DNA of 64,000 bases from Synergistaceae bacterium (GTDB lineage: Bacteria > Synergistota > Synergistia > Synergistales > Aminobacteriaceae), in NCBI GenBank assembly GCA_031267575.1, contig JAIRYN010000008.1, positions 18,295-82,294 on the forward strand, written 5' to 3'. A program made the position numbers and the translations under genes. Below, piece after piece: positions 51,433 to 60,269 of the stretch; positions within the stretch are counted from its first letter, which is position 1; each line of letters begins with the position of its first letter. The notes beneath the pieces are model-generated. The model was not told the origin of the DNA, did not search any database, and saw only the letters and a list, made by a program, of their open reading frames with translations.

Positions 51433-53970
51433 TTATAAGGATATTTCCAAATCAATCTCCTGACTTCCGAGCTCAATTTCATTCACCAAGCGTATAGGCC
51501 CGTAAATCGGAATAGCTTGATTAAATGCCTCAAAGGAGATAGTAAGGGCATATTTTGCTTTGAACAAGCTCCCCCATCCTTTGTGACCGCAAACAGCAAC
51601 ACAAAATTCGTCTGTCAGTTGATTAGACTTGATAACGCACCAGTCTTTTTGTAACGTTCCTCGTTTTCTTGAAAAGCCGGCTATCTGCCCGCGGCCTCTC
51701 CCACTCCCACGTGATTCCCCCAACATCCAAGAGAAGTTTCCTTCATCGTCAATGGCTTTACCATCGTTAAATATTCGCTGTACGAATATTTCCGCCTTTT
51801 CATTCTGCTTACTGGCAATCCAGTCTACCCAAGTGGAAAGATAGCCTCTAATGTATCGCCGTGTACGACGTGGATTAGCGGCATACGAAAGCGCCACCTC
51901 CACAAGAATATCAAAATCTTCACCAACAGCGCTTAATTCATCAGGTATCTTTATGCTGTAAACGTGCGCTTCGCCAACACCTATTTCAACAATGGACGGT
52001 GTGATAAAGGTAACTCGATAGCTATTGTTATAAGTAGCTCTTTCCACGTCAGGGATTCCAAAGCCTACTCTACGTAACATATCCTCGCACTCTTGAGGAG
52101 TTCTTTCTTTAGTCGGTTCTACCCAACGCGCGGATTGAGCGATGAGCGCACGGTACAATAAAGCCGGAGAATTTGGCAATATTTTTTCAATTTCAGCCGC
52201 TATATTCGTCACTTTAGGTACCGCAAATGAAGTTCCTACGCCATCTCTGTCAAACGCCACGCCAGGTGGAGAACGACGAACGAGTTCTGGGCACACTCCG
52301 GGGGGTGTTGTCAATCTAATATCAGCGCCATCTTTGTTAATAGCGTAGGTTCCTCCATATTCAACGACATCGGGCTTTATAGTGTCCCAAATGCCCGGCC
52401 CAATATGCGAAAATGAAGCGATTTCGCCAGTCTTGCCCATTGACATTACATCGTCCGTTACGTAATTACTTATAGACACAGAACCAACCGTTAGTGCCTG
52501 CAAACTTTGAGCGGGATTTGCCAATCGTGTCAGCTCATGTCCTAGGTAATCGGGGTAAGGTTGTTTTGCTGTAATCAGTGCCGAAATAATTTCAGGCGGA
52601 ATATTTCCCGCGGCTTGAACGAACAGAACATCTTTTTTGTATGATTGCAAATCAATTTGAGATGCCCAAGAAGACATATGTCTTAAGCTCGTAAAAGGAA
52701 CCCTTTCACTTATAGAGTGGTTAAAGATTTTAGACGGCGGTTGCGCATTCTTCGAAAACTGTTCTGTTATGGTCAGGATAGTTTTGGGAGGGTCTACGTC
52801 AGCGGGCAAACTGTTACCACTGTCAAGTACTTTTACATTGCGGATAAAATGAGGTAATTGATACGTTCCGAAACCTGCAACTCCATTGGGGTATAGGATT
52901 GCTCCAACAACTCTTGTTCCGTGTCCTCCCCCCGGCACTTCGTCAGTGACGTTTGTTTCATTTGGGATAAGGCAAACTGAATCTTTTGCAATAATCGCTT
53001 GAGCAATGTACTTATGGGCTTCCTGTACTCCGCTGTCAATGACACACACAATAGGCGCGTCACTTTCAGGCGCTAAAATTTCAACAGTGTTATCTTCAGT
53101 ACTCATGTTTCTTAGAGAAGATTCCATCCGTACATCGGGAATCGTTAACACCTCAAAGATATACGGGTAATTTAAAACGAAATCACGCAATCCTTTTCCA
53201 ATAATATTCAGTCTGAACGAAAAACTGTCTGTTTCATCGATAAACCCCGATGGGATGTCGCCATTATATGTGGAGATAATTTCAATGATTTCCTCTTGAC
53301 GCTCCGAGGCTAAATCGTCCCACTTTTGATATGCTTCATTGAACTGCCGCTGCCAGTCACTAGAACGCTGATCGTAACACTCGTCCGTTTCGTCTTCTTT
53401 TCGCTTAGGTCGCTCAGGAAGTGGAAGGGTACCTCCGCAACTTACACCAATATCAACGCAGTATAAATCATCGTCATTGAGATTTGCCCATCCGGCATAA
53501 AGTGAATCGGGCAAAATGTAGCGCAATCTCTCTTCGTCCGCACACATCGCGTATATTCTTGCGGGTGTTCCAGAGTTACGGTTTACTTGGATAAAATCAT
53601 CTACCTTAGCATTAAATTTCACTAGATCGATATCATCAGAGGCAACGACAATATAGCCATCTTCAAGAGAGCATACTATTTCAAATCCCAATCCACGCAA
53701 AAACTCTACATCGGCATCAGGGTCTATCTTCAACAGGAAAGGAATGCCAAGTTGAATATCGAGTAATCCCATTTGCTTTCGCTCATCACGGCGTTCACGC
53801 CAAAAATGCGACAGTTCAACTGCCCGCCGTTTTATGTATGCACCGTGCGTGGTTCGATTCTTTCTATTTTCCACTGTTTGCGGATTCGGTTCGCCGCCAC
53901 CGCGCAACTTGGGCTTACCGCTATATTTAAGTGGGAGTGGGAGATGCATAAAGTCATTGGGTTTAGACAT
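51433..53970 (-). CDS. ietS: Subtilisin-like serine protease of an IetAS-type system
   Basis: The 845-residue protein has a long N-terminal domain of about 300 residues and a subtilase (S8) domain with the full triad: Asp312 (VIDSGVQ), His350 (GGGHGTRVVG) and Ser581 (GTSFAVP), plus oxyanion Asn near 456 (AAGN). It has no signal peptide, so it acts in the cytoplasm, unlike most subtilases. The remaining 260 residues form a C-terminal domain. It begins 18 bp after an AAA+ ATPase gene. Such pairs match IetAS, first described for plasmid stability in Agrobacterium and later reported as antiphage. ATG 53970 follows AGAGGTC. Pairing and triad are seen; defence role is inferred. Confidence 0.85.
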   Translation of the reverse strand: MSKPNDFMHLPLPLKYSGKPKLRGGGEPNPQTVENRKNRTTHGAYIKRRAVELSHFWRERRDERKQMGLLDIQLGIPFLLKIDPDADVEFLRGLGFEIVCSLEDGYIVVASDDIDLVKFNAKVDDFIQVNRNSGTPARIYAMCADEERLRYILPDSLYAGWANLNDDDLYCVDIGVSCGGTLPLPERPKRKEDETDECYDQRSSDWQRQFNEAYQKWDDLASERQEEIIEIISTYNGDIPSGFIDETDSFSFRLNIIGKGLRDFVLNYPYIFEVLTIPDVRMESSLRNMSTEDNTVEILAPESDAPIVCVIDSGVQEAHKYIAQAIIAKDSVCLIPNETNVTDEVPGGGHGTRVVGAILYPNGVAGFGTYQLPHFIRNVKVLDSGNSLPADVDPPKTILTITEQFSKNAQPPSKIFNHSISERVPFTSLRHMSSWASQIDLQSYKKDVLFVQAAGNIPPEIISALITAKQPYPDYLGHELTRLANPAQSLQALTVGSVSISNYVTDDVMSMGKTGEIASFSHIGPGIWDTIKPDVVEYGGTYAINKDGADIRLTTPPGVCPELVRRSPPGVAFDRDGVGTSFAVPKVTNIAAEIEKILPNSPALLYRALIAQSARWVEPTKERTPQECEDMLRRVGFGIPDVERATYNNSYRVTFITPSIVEIGVGEAHVYSIKIPDELSAVGEDFDILVEVALSYAANPRRTRRYIRGYLSTWVDWIASKQNEKAEIFVQRIFNDGKAIDDEGNFSWMLGESRGSGRGRGQIAGFSRKRGTLQKDWCVIKSNQLTDEFCVAVCGHKGWGSLFKAKYALTISFEAFNQAIPIYGPIRLVNEIELGSQEIDLEISL

Positions 53971-53988
53971 TTGTTTTGACCTCTGATA

Positions 53989-54984
53989 TTAGAACTTTGA
54001 GCCTTCGAATATCGCACGATTGAAGTGTGCTTGTCCTACTCTCTTGCCGCCCTCCAAAATGCCATATTTAGCTGCTCGTTGCGCGATTAAGACGATGTTC
54101 GCCGACGAGTAACCATCAAGCTCTTCTGCCACACCCCGAATGCTCAAATCCGATGAAACGGGAATTGCGGAAAGCGTCATACCGAGGAGTTTCTCACGAG
54201 CAACAGCATCCGGCATCGGAATCTCGAGAACATCATCAAAGCGCCGGAATAATGCTTCGTCTAGCGTCACTTTCAAGTTCGTTGTCGCTATGACAAGTCC
54301 CGGAGCATCGTATTCATCAAGCAAGGTAAGCAGCATATTCACTATTCGCGGCACTTCGCCAACATCTTGAGGCGCAATGCGCGACTTTGCGATAAAATCA
54401 CACTCGTCCAGCAATAGAACAACAGGCTCGCGCCTGCAATAATCAAATACGGCGCGGAGGTTGGAGGCGGACTCGCCGAAATATGACGACAACAAAGCGT
54501 CAAATCGCACTTTAAGTAATGGCAATCCTAGATTCCAAGCAATTCGTTCAGCACTCAGTGTTTTTCCACAACCTGGCGCTCCGTGAAGCAATATTTTTTT
54601 CTTCGGCGTCAGGTTATACTTGCCGAGCCGTTCTTTAGCCGCGTACTCTTTCTCAATGGACTGTAGCCGCTCTTCGACGTTTTGCGGTAACACCATATGA
54701 TGTTTAAGTTGTTCGCGCGGCACAAATGCAACAAGGGGGGAATTGTCCCGTTTGCTTGTGGGCAAAGTCGAAACGCTAACACCGTTTACACTATACTTTG
54801 GCCGATCACCAAACACAGTGAAACGCGGTTTTTCGGTTACGGATATATTTTCTAATGAAGCTGCTAACTTAGTGTGACCATGCGTGCGTTCATCAACTAT
54901 GACAATCTGCGCTATCTTTTTCAGGGATACAATATCCTCAGAAAATATCCCCTTGAACATTCGCTTCATCAATTCAGCTTTCAT
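53989..54984 (-). CDS. ietA: AAA+ ATPase partner (IetA-like)
   Basis: The 331-residue protein has a Walker A GAPGCGKT (about 135-142), Walker B VVLLLDECDF (Asp193-Glu194), a sensor-1 region (GLVIATTNLKVTLDEALFRRFDDVLEI) and C-terminal lid (LDGYSSANIVLIAQRAA), all typical of classical FtsH/Vps4-like AAA+ enzymes. In IetAS the ATPase is thought to control or feed the protease. ATG 54984 is preferred (GGGAG ten bases before); it overlaps no codon of the RM gene but lies 6 bp past its stop, while TTG 54993 overlaps the stop. Either way the genes are coupled. Confidence 0.85.
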   Translation of the reverse strand: MKAELMKRMFKGIFSEDIVSLKKIAQIVIVDERTHGHTKLAASLENISVTEKPRFTVFGDRPKYSVNGVSVSTLPTSKRDNSPLVAFVPREQLKHHMVLPQNVEERLQSIEKEYAAKERLGKYNLTPKKKILLHGAPGCGKTLSAERIAWNLGLPLLKVRFDALLSSYFGESASNLRAVFDYCRREPVVLLLDECDFIAKSRIAPQDVGEVPRIVNMLLTLLDEYDAPGLVIATTNLKVTLDEALFRRFDDVLEIPMPDAVAREKLLGMTLSAIPVSSDLSIRGVAEELDGYSSANIVLIAQRAAKYGILEGGKRVGQAHFNRAIFEGSKF

Positions 54985-54989
54985 GACCT

Positions 54990-57900
54990 TCAAACTCCCA
55001 ATCCCGGCAACCCCTCCACAATCCTCACCGTCTCGATGCTCACCATAATAACCGACAGCAACAGATCGAGGATATAGCGCGGGTTGTTATGTTCTTTCGC
55101 CCAATCGTTCGGGTCGTTTTTGATTTGGCTGGCTTTATCGACCGTGACCTGATAGCGTTCCATGATCCATTCTATCACGGATTTGCCGTTGACGACGTAA
55201 TCATACGCGACAAAAGGAATATTCGTTATCGTGACGCGCGAGTTGTACCGGATTCCGGTCTTGTCGTCCTTTTCGATAAACCTCATTTTATCGACGCGGA
55301 AATCCTCACTTGTTTCACCCGTTACGACGATAGAGTACCCAGGTTTCTGGTTCTCATAGTTCAGGTGCAGTTCGGCCAGGGCTCGTCCAGACTTGTCGAA
55401 CGCCCAGAAATCAGCGGGTTTATCCACCAAAGGAATACGTGGCAGCATCTTTTTCAAATCCTCAGAAAACTGTTCACGATAGTCCTTGGAGTGCAACAGC
55501 CCGTAAACGTAGTAAAAAATATCTTCTTTCGTAACTTTCGGACCGTAACGGTCCCGGCATTGTTTAAAAATGAAGTCAGTTACCCCGTCGCGGCGAATAT
55601 AATCTTCTTCGTTCGCGTCGAATAACGTCATTTGTTGATGCTGTCTCTTTTCGTAGTAATAGAGCGGGAAACATTGAGTTCCTGCATCCAAGCAATTTAA
55701 ATCAGGGATCGTATTTATAATTAGTGTCGTGTTTTGTTTAACTCCTCCCATTCCTGAGACACAAATGACCAGATTCTTTTGTTGCGGCGTTGGGAAGAGT
55801 TTGGGCATTTGGTATGTTCTTTCATTTAATGCCTTATTAAAATAAACCATATGTTTGCAAAATGGTCGATAAACAGCTTCTTGCACATTTAAGTGATCGA
55901 AAACGATCTCCTCGTTACGCGCAATATTACTAACCAGCCCGTCTGACCAACTGATTTTTTGAGAATTATTATCGAGAAAATCTTTTATGTTCAGATTGTT
56001 TGTTTGTTGCTTTTGTTTTTGGTATTCTTCCCTTTGCTGGTTATAAAAATTCAACATTCGTTGAATATTTTCTTCCAAAACATGCGCGGAAAAATTGTAG
56101 CACCAAGCATCTCGTTGAGTTTTCAATCCATTGGAATAGTACGGCACAAAAACAGTTTTTGTGTTAGTTTTGTCGTCTTTATCTCCCAACGGTATGAACG
56201 AGCTGAAAATGTCGTGTCTTTGATTGAGCCAGTCTCCGTGTTCGTTGGGCTGTATTTCCGTCAATTCCATTTTAGGACTGAAAATGTCATGGCTTTGGGC
56301 AACGATGGACAACTTTTCCTCGCGGGTCAGGTAATCCCCGATGTCGCGATAATAGATAGCGGCGTCCTCGAAGTGGTTAGGCTTTTTGACAAGTACTGTA
56401 ATAGAGATAGGTGTCCGGCTGCCGAGACCGAAAACATTGTCTTTTTCCTTGCGCCTTATTTCGCCGGAAGTGCGACAGTTCCCTCGCAGGTTGAAAATAT
56501 AAATCGCGCTAAATTCGCTTTGGAGGCATTTTCTGAATCCATCCATCGCGTTGCCGTCAATCCACCCGGCGTTCGACACGAAAGCGACGATTCCGCCATG
56601 TTTTGTGTCTAGTCGGTCGGAAGCCCATCGGAAGGCTTTAATATAGGAATCGTACAAAGAGTTTTTTAAAGTGGCCGTAGATTGTTTCGCGTAGGTTTCC
56701 GCTATCCGTTTCTCCAGCTTTGGGTACGACTGGTTCTGCGCGTTGTCGTTTGCCGAACGCTGCCCTACGGAATACGGCGGATTGCCGATGATGACGCGGA
56801 TCGGGGCTTTTTGCTGGGCAATGACGCGGTCGGAATTTTGTTGCAGCAGTTCCGAAAAGAGCACTCCCGCGTCGTCGTTTTCTCCCAACTGAAAGGTGTC
56901 GGTAAGGCAAATGCCGTCAAACGGTTTATATTCGGTCTCGCCTGTTTTGCCCAAAGCGTCGTGAAAGGCGTTCTCAATGTTGATGGAAGCTATGTAATAC
57001 GCCAGTAACACGATTTCGTTCGCGTGAAACTCTCGTTCATATTTGCGGCGCAGCGCGGTTTTATCAATCAAACCGCTTTGGACCATTCGGACAATAAAAG
57101 TGCCTGTGCCGGTGAATGGATCGAGGACATGAACGTTTTCGTCAGAAAGGTCGCGGTTAAATTCTTTTTGCAGCACAACGGCTACGGAATTGATGATAAA
57201 ATCCACGATCTCGACCGGTGTGTAAACGATCCCAAGGCGTTCCACCACGTCAGGAAAAGCGGTTCGGAAGAATTTGTCGTAAAGCTCGACAATGACTTTT
57301 TGGCGCGCCTCGGCATTGTCGATGTTCGCCACGCTCATTTTGACGGATTCGTAAAATCGGGTCAGAACAAGGGCGTCTTTTTCCAGAGCCTGCGCCTCAA
57401 GGATGTCGATCATTTTTTGCAAAGATTGTGAAACCGGGTTGTTCCGAACGAACGAATAGTTCTCGAACAACGCCTCGAACACCGGCTTGGTGATCATATG
57501 CTGTGCCAGCATCTCTACCACTTCGCCCGCGTCCACAGAGGGATTGATATTTTTCCGAAGACCGTTCAGGAAGTCGTCGAATGCCTGCTTATGTTTTCCC
57601 TCTTCGGCAATCAAGCGATTGATACGCCTGATATAGTTTTGCGCGATTTTCGCCACGTCCCGCGCCCATTGCTCCCAATAACGCTTGTTCCCGACCTTCT
57701 GCACCATGCGGGCGTAAATAACGTTTTGCAGCTCTTGGATTTCCGAGGGCGGGAGGGTGATTTGCCCTCCTTGCGGACCTTGCGGAGGCAGACCGTCGCC
57801 GTCTTCCCTTCCTGGGATTCCTCCGATAATGACGCTGCCACCTCCATTGGGCTTGCGCCTGTTGAGTTCGAGTTTATTAATCATGGCGTTGAATCGGTCG

Positions 57901-59840
57901 TCGTGGGCACGCAGAGCGTTGAGAACCGTCCATACGACTTTGAACCGCTCGTTGTCGCTTAACGCCTCCTCGGCGGAGACCCCAGAAGGGATTACGACCG
58001 GTATGATGATATAACCGTAGTTTTTGTTCGGAGCGACGCGCATAGCCCGCCCTACCGACTGGACTACGTCGACCTGAGAATTTCTGGCGGATAGAAACAT
58101 GACGGCGTCTAGGCTCGGAACGTCCACTCCTTCGGAAAGGCAGCGCACATTAGTCAATATCCGACATTCGTTCGTATCCGCGGGGGTGGCCTTCAGCCAT
58201 GCCAACTTGTCGTTCCGCAGAGTGGCTCCCATCGTGCCATCGATATGATCGGACGAAACTCTTACAAGGTCTTCTCGTTCTTCCGGCGTCAGGCTGTTGT
58301 AGTAATCGTCTTTATATTCATTGAAAACGGCTGTCGTTTTTTTCGATATTTTAATACTCTGGCAGAAAGCGACCGCCTTGCGCATCGGCAGGGGATCGGA
58401 AGCCTTCAGAAGCCCCTCGTCCACTAGCATTCTCTTAGACAGAGCATTGATACAACCGATAAATTTGCTGGCGTCATCGGTATTGATTTCTTTGGTTCCG
58501 TCGGCAATAGCGTTTTGCAAAGCCTCTGGTATTTGATTTTCACTCAGAGTCAGCACCAGAACCTTGTAGTCGGAAAGCAGCTTTTTATCCACCGCCTCAC
58601 CGAAACCGATGCGGTACACCTCTTCTCCATACATCGCTTCGTCATCCATCGAGCAGAGGTAGACATCCGCCTCTTTTGCCTTTTTTTTGCTGTCTTCGTT
58701 GTATAAGCGAGGTGTAGCCGTCATGTACAAGCGTTTCTTAGCCTGGACGAAATTGTTGTCATGAACCTTAACAAAAGCGGCGTCCTCTTTACCCTTGAGC
58801 GTGACGCCCGTAGTTCGGTGCGCCTCATCGCATATGATCAGGTCGAAAGATCTTTTAAACGCCTTCTGCGCTTCCACCACGACATCAATGGACTGGTATG
58901 TCGAGAAAACAACCGTCATGCCGTTCGTTTTCCTCGCCTCTTTGAGTTGCCGCGCGATATCGGGCACAAAGGTGGAGGCGGGCAAAGCCAAATCCTTTAT
59001 GCTGTAACCGCCTTCGTCATGTTGGACTTTCTTCTCGCTAACCTCCGGGTCGGAACAGACACAAATGGGGAAAAGAGGCGTGTTTGCTTCCGTTGTCCAT
59101 TCCCGCAATGTTTGCCCCAGAAGAGCGATGGAAGGGACAAGGAACAGCACTAACCCTTTACCGTTCGTTTCGTTTTCGGCGATTTTCAGAGAAGTAAAGG
59201 TCTTTCCCGTACCGCAGGCCATGATCAATTTGCCGCGCTCGTGGGTCTTGAAATGTTCATGGAAAGCCTCCAAAGCGGTTTTTTGGTGGCTCAATAGAGT
59301 TTTTTTACTCAGACGGGCCTGCTCTCCCGAAATACCCGACTCGATAGCCGCCCAGTCAACCGGCGCTTCTTCCAAGGTTGTCAGGCTTATACGAATGACA
59401 GGCGGGTCTTGATGTTGCAGCGTATTCTCCGCTTCGCTCCCCCATTTGTTCGTGGTGGAAATCCATAACCTTATCGCGAACGAGGTTGTTTGCGCCTGAG
59501 CGTTCACGAAATTTTTGCTGGATGTCGCCAAGAAGCTATCGACGGCGGGCTTGTTGATGTAAGAATCTTTATCCCAGCACTTGCATTGGATCGCCCAAAA
59601 ATCTCCCTCGACGGTCTGAGCAACCAGATCGATGCCGGTGTCTTTCCCGCCAAAATCTTGACGGTATGGAAATTCGTTCCAGAGCCACATGTGCCTAAAT
59701 TTTCCCTCGTAAAGCGGATAAGTTCGCAGAAACGTTTGCATCAGTCGCTCAAATCGCGCTCCCTTATCTCTTTCCGAGAAAGAAAAATCACGATATTTCT
59801 TTAAGATGTCCTGAAAATTTTTTACCGATGTGCTGGACAT
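54990..59840 (-). CDS. Type ISP restriction-modification enzyme: nuclease, helicase-translocase and methyltransferase in one chain
   Basis: The chain of about 1,616 residues has, in order: an Mrr-like nuclease (DTGIDLVAQ with Asp71; WAIQCKCW with Gln85-Cys-Lys87), a superfamily 2 helicase (GTGKT 210-214, DEAHR 338-342, VGRAMR), a coupler, an N6-adenine methyltransferase (DPFTGTGTF near 906, NPPYSVG near 1020) and a C-terminal target-recognition region. This is the LlaGI/LlaBIII Type ISP layout. ATG 59840 has GGAG nine bases upstream. An ATG at 59948 would add 36 residues made of SLYE/NLYE repeats, but the only -10-like TATAAT (59957-59952) would start transcription downstream of it. Methylation protects self DNA; translocation collisions cut foreign DNA. 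The target site is unknown. Confidence 0.92.
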   Translation of the reverse strand: MSSTSVKNFQDILKKYRDFSFSERDKGARFERLMQTFLRTYPLYEGKFRHMWLWNEFPYRQDFGGKDTGIDLVAQTVEGDFWAIQCKCWDKDSYINKPAVDSFLATSSKNFVNAQAQTTSFAIRLWISTTNKWGSEAENTLQHQDPPVIRISLTTLEEAPVDWAAIESGISGEQARLSKKTLLSHQKTALEAFHEHFKTHERGKLIMACGTGKTFTSLKIAENETNGKGLVLFLVPSIALLGQTLREWTTEANTPLFPICVCSDPEVSEKKVQHDEGGYSIKDLALPASTFVPDIARQLKEARKTNGMTVVFSTYQSIDVVVEAQKAFKRSFDLIICDEAHRTTGVTLKGKEDAAFVKVHDNNFVQAKKRLYMTATPRLYNEDSKKKAKEADVYLCSMDDEAMYGEEVYRIGFGEAVDKKLLSDYKVLVLTLSENQIPEALQNAIADGTKEINTDDASKFIGCINALSKRMLVDEGLLKASDPLPMRKAVAFCQSIKISKKTTAVFNEYKDDYYNSLTPEEREDLVRVSSDHIDGTMGATLRNDKLAWLKATPADTNECRILTNVRCLSEGVDVPSLDAVMFLSARNSQVDVVQSVGRAMRVAPNKNYGYIIIPVVIPSGVSAEEALSDNERFKVVWTVLNALRAHDDRFNAMINKLELNRRKPNGGGSVIIGGIPGREDGDGLPPQGPQGGQITLPPSEIQELQNVIYARMVQKVGNKRYWEQWARDVAKIAQNYIRRINRLIAEEGKHKQAFDDFLNGLRKNINPSVDAGEVVEMLAQHMITKPVFEALFENYSFVRNNPVSQSLQKMIDILEAQALEKDALVLTRFYESVKMSVANIDNAEARQKVIVELYDKFFRTAFPDVVERLGIVYTPVEIVDFIINSVAVVLQKEFNRDLSDENVHVLDPFTGTGTFIVRMVQSGLIDKTALRRKYEREFHANEIVLLAYYIASINIENAFHDALGKTGETEYKPFDGICLTDTFQLGENDDAGVLFSELLQQNSDRVIAQQKAPIRVIIGNPPYSVGQRSANDNAQNQSYPKLEKRIAETYAKQSTATLKNSLYDSYIKAFRWASDRLDTKHGGIVAFVSNAGWIDGNAMDGFRKCLQSEFSAIYIFNLRGNCRTSGEIRRKEKDNVFGLGSRTPISITVLVKKPNHFEDAAIYYRDIGDYLTREEKLSIVAQSHDIFSPKMELTEIQPNEHGDWLNQRHDIFSSFIPLGDKDDKTNTKTVFVPYYSNGLKTQRDAWCYNFSAHVLEENIQRMLNFYNQQREEYQKQKQQTNNLNIKDFLDNNSQKISWSDGLVSNIARNEEIVFDHLNVQEAVYRPFCKHMVYFNKALNERTYQMPKLFPTPQQKNLVICVSGMGGVKQNTTLIINTIPDLNCLDAGTQCFPLYYYEKRQHQQMTLFDANEEDYIRRDGVTDFIFKQCRDRYGPKVTKEDIFYYVYGLLHSKDYREQFSEDLKKMLPRIPLVDKPADFWAFDKSGRALAELHLNYENQKPGYSIVVTGETSEDFRVDKMRFIEKDDKTGIRYNSRVTITNIPFVAYDYVVNGKSVIEWIMERYQVTVDKASQIKNDPNDWAKEHNNPRYILDLLLSVIMVSIETVRIVEGLPGLGV

Positions 59841-59860
59841 ACTCTTCATCTCCAAAAATT

Positions 59861-59908
59861 TTTCATACATACTTTCATATAAATTTTCATACAAACTTTC
59901 ATACAAAG
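59861..59908. repeat. Four 12-bp tandem units in the RM leader
   Basis: TTTCATACATAC, TTTCATATAAAT, TTTCATACAAAC and TTTCATACAAAG follow without gaps. On the minus strand they read as YESx/YENx units in frame with the RM gene, upstream of its likely start. Confidence 0.8.
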
Positions 59909-59951
59909 ATTTTTCATACGCGAATGATGGTCCGCGCTTCCGTCGCATACG

Positions 59952-59957
59952 ATTATA
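59952..59957 (-). promoter_or_regulatory. -10-like hexamer for the RM-IetAS unit
   Basis: On the minus strand TATAAT lies at 59957-59952, giving a start near 59945. The region 16-18 bp upstream has no good -35, so this is tentative. Confidence 0.35.
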
Positions 59958-60118
59958 ATCCTATGTTATCGTTTCTAGACCTCGACTTGCTTTGGAGTAT
60001 GTAGCTAATCCTTTGCGGAGCAACACGATTGCTAAAGCGCTACCCCCCCAAAATATCGCTTAAAATAACCCCGAATAGGCAAAACATAAAAACACGCAAA
60101 ACGTAGTAAAATATTACT

Positions 60119-60239
60119 ATTCTCAGAGTGGGGGCATTCACTCTTAAAAGAGAAGACGTAAGACCGGTTTCAGTCGGCTGTCTTTGTCGATCTTAGACTC
60201 CCACGGAATCCCACGACTTGAGTCGTGGGATTATGTCAA
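60119..60239 (+). mobile_element. IS200/IS605 relic: last 25 codons of TnpB and right-end hairpin
   Basis: The plus strand reads ILRVGAFTLKREDVRPVSVG then CLCRS and a TAG at 60194-60196, a normal TnpB C-terminus, followed by the perfect stem CCCACGACT/AGTCGTGGG (60210-60229) and TATGTCAA. The whole is close to the reverse complement of 18176-18300. The rest of the element is gone. It lies between the RM gene and the binding-protein gene; the start of the latter comes only 30 bp after the end of the relic. In an active element this stretch would form the 3' part of the omega RNA. Confidence 0.85.
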
Positions 60240-60269
60240 AATACATTGTTTTTGTTAGGAGGAGTGAAA

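Noticed and set aside
57498..57962. Plus-strand frames within the RM gene
   Set aside because: Antisense shadows of the 1,616-residue enzyme; no motif or ribosome-binding site.
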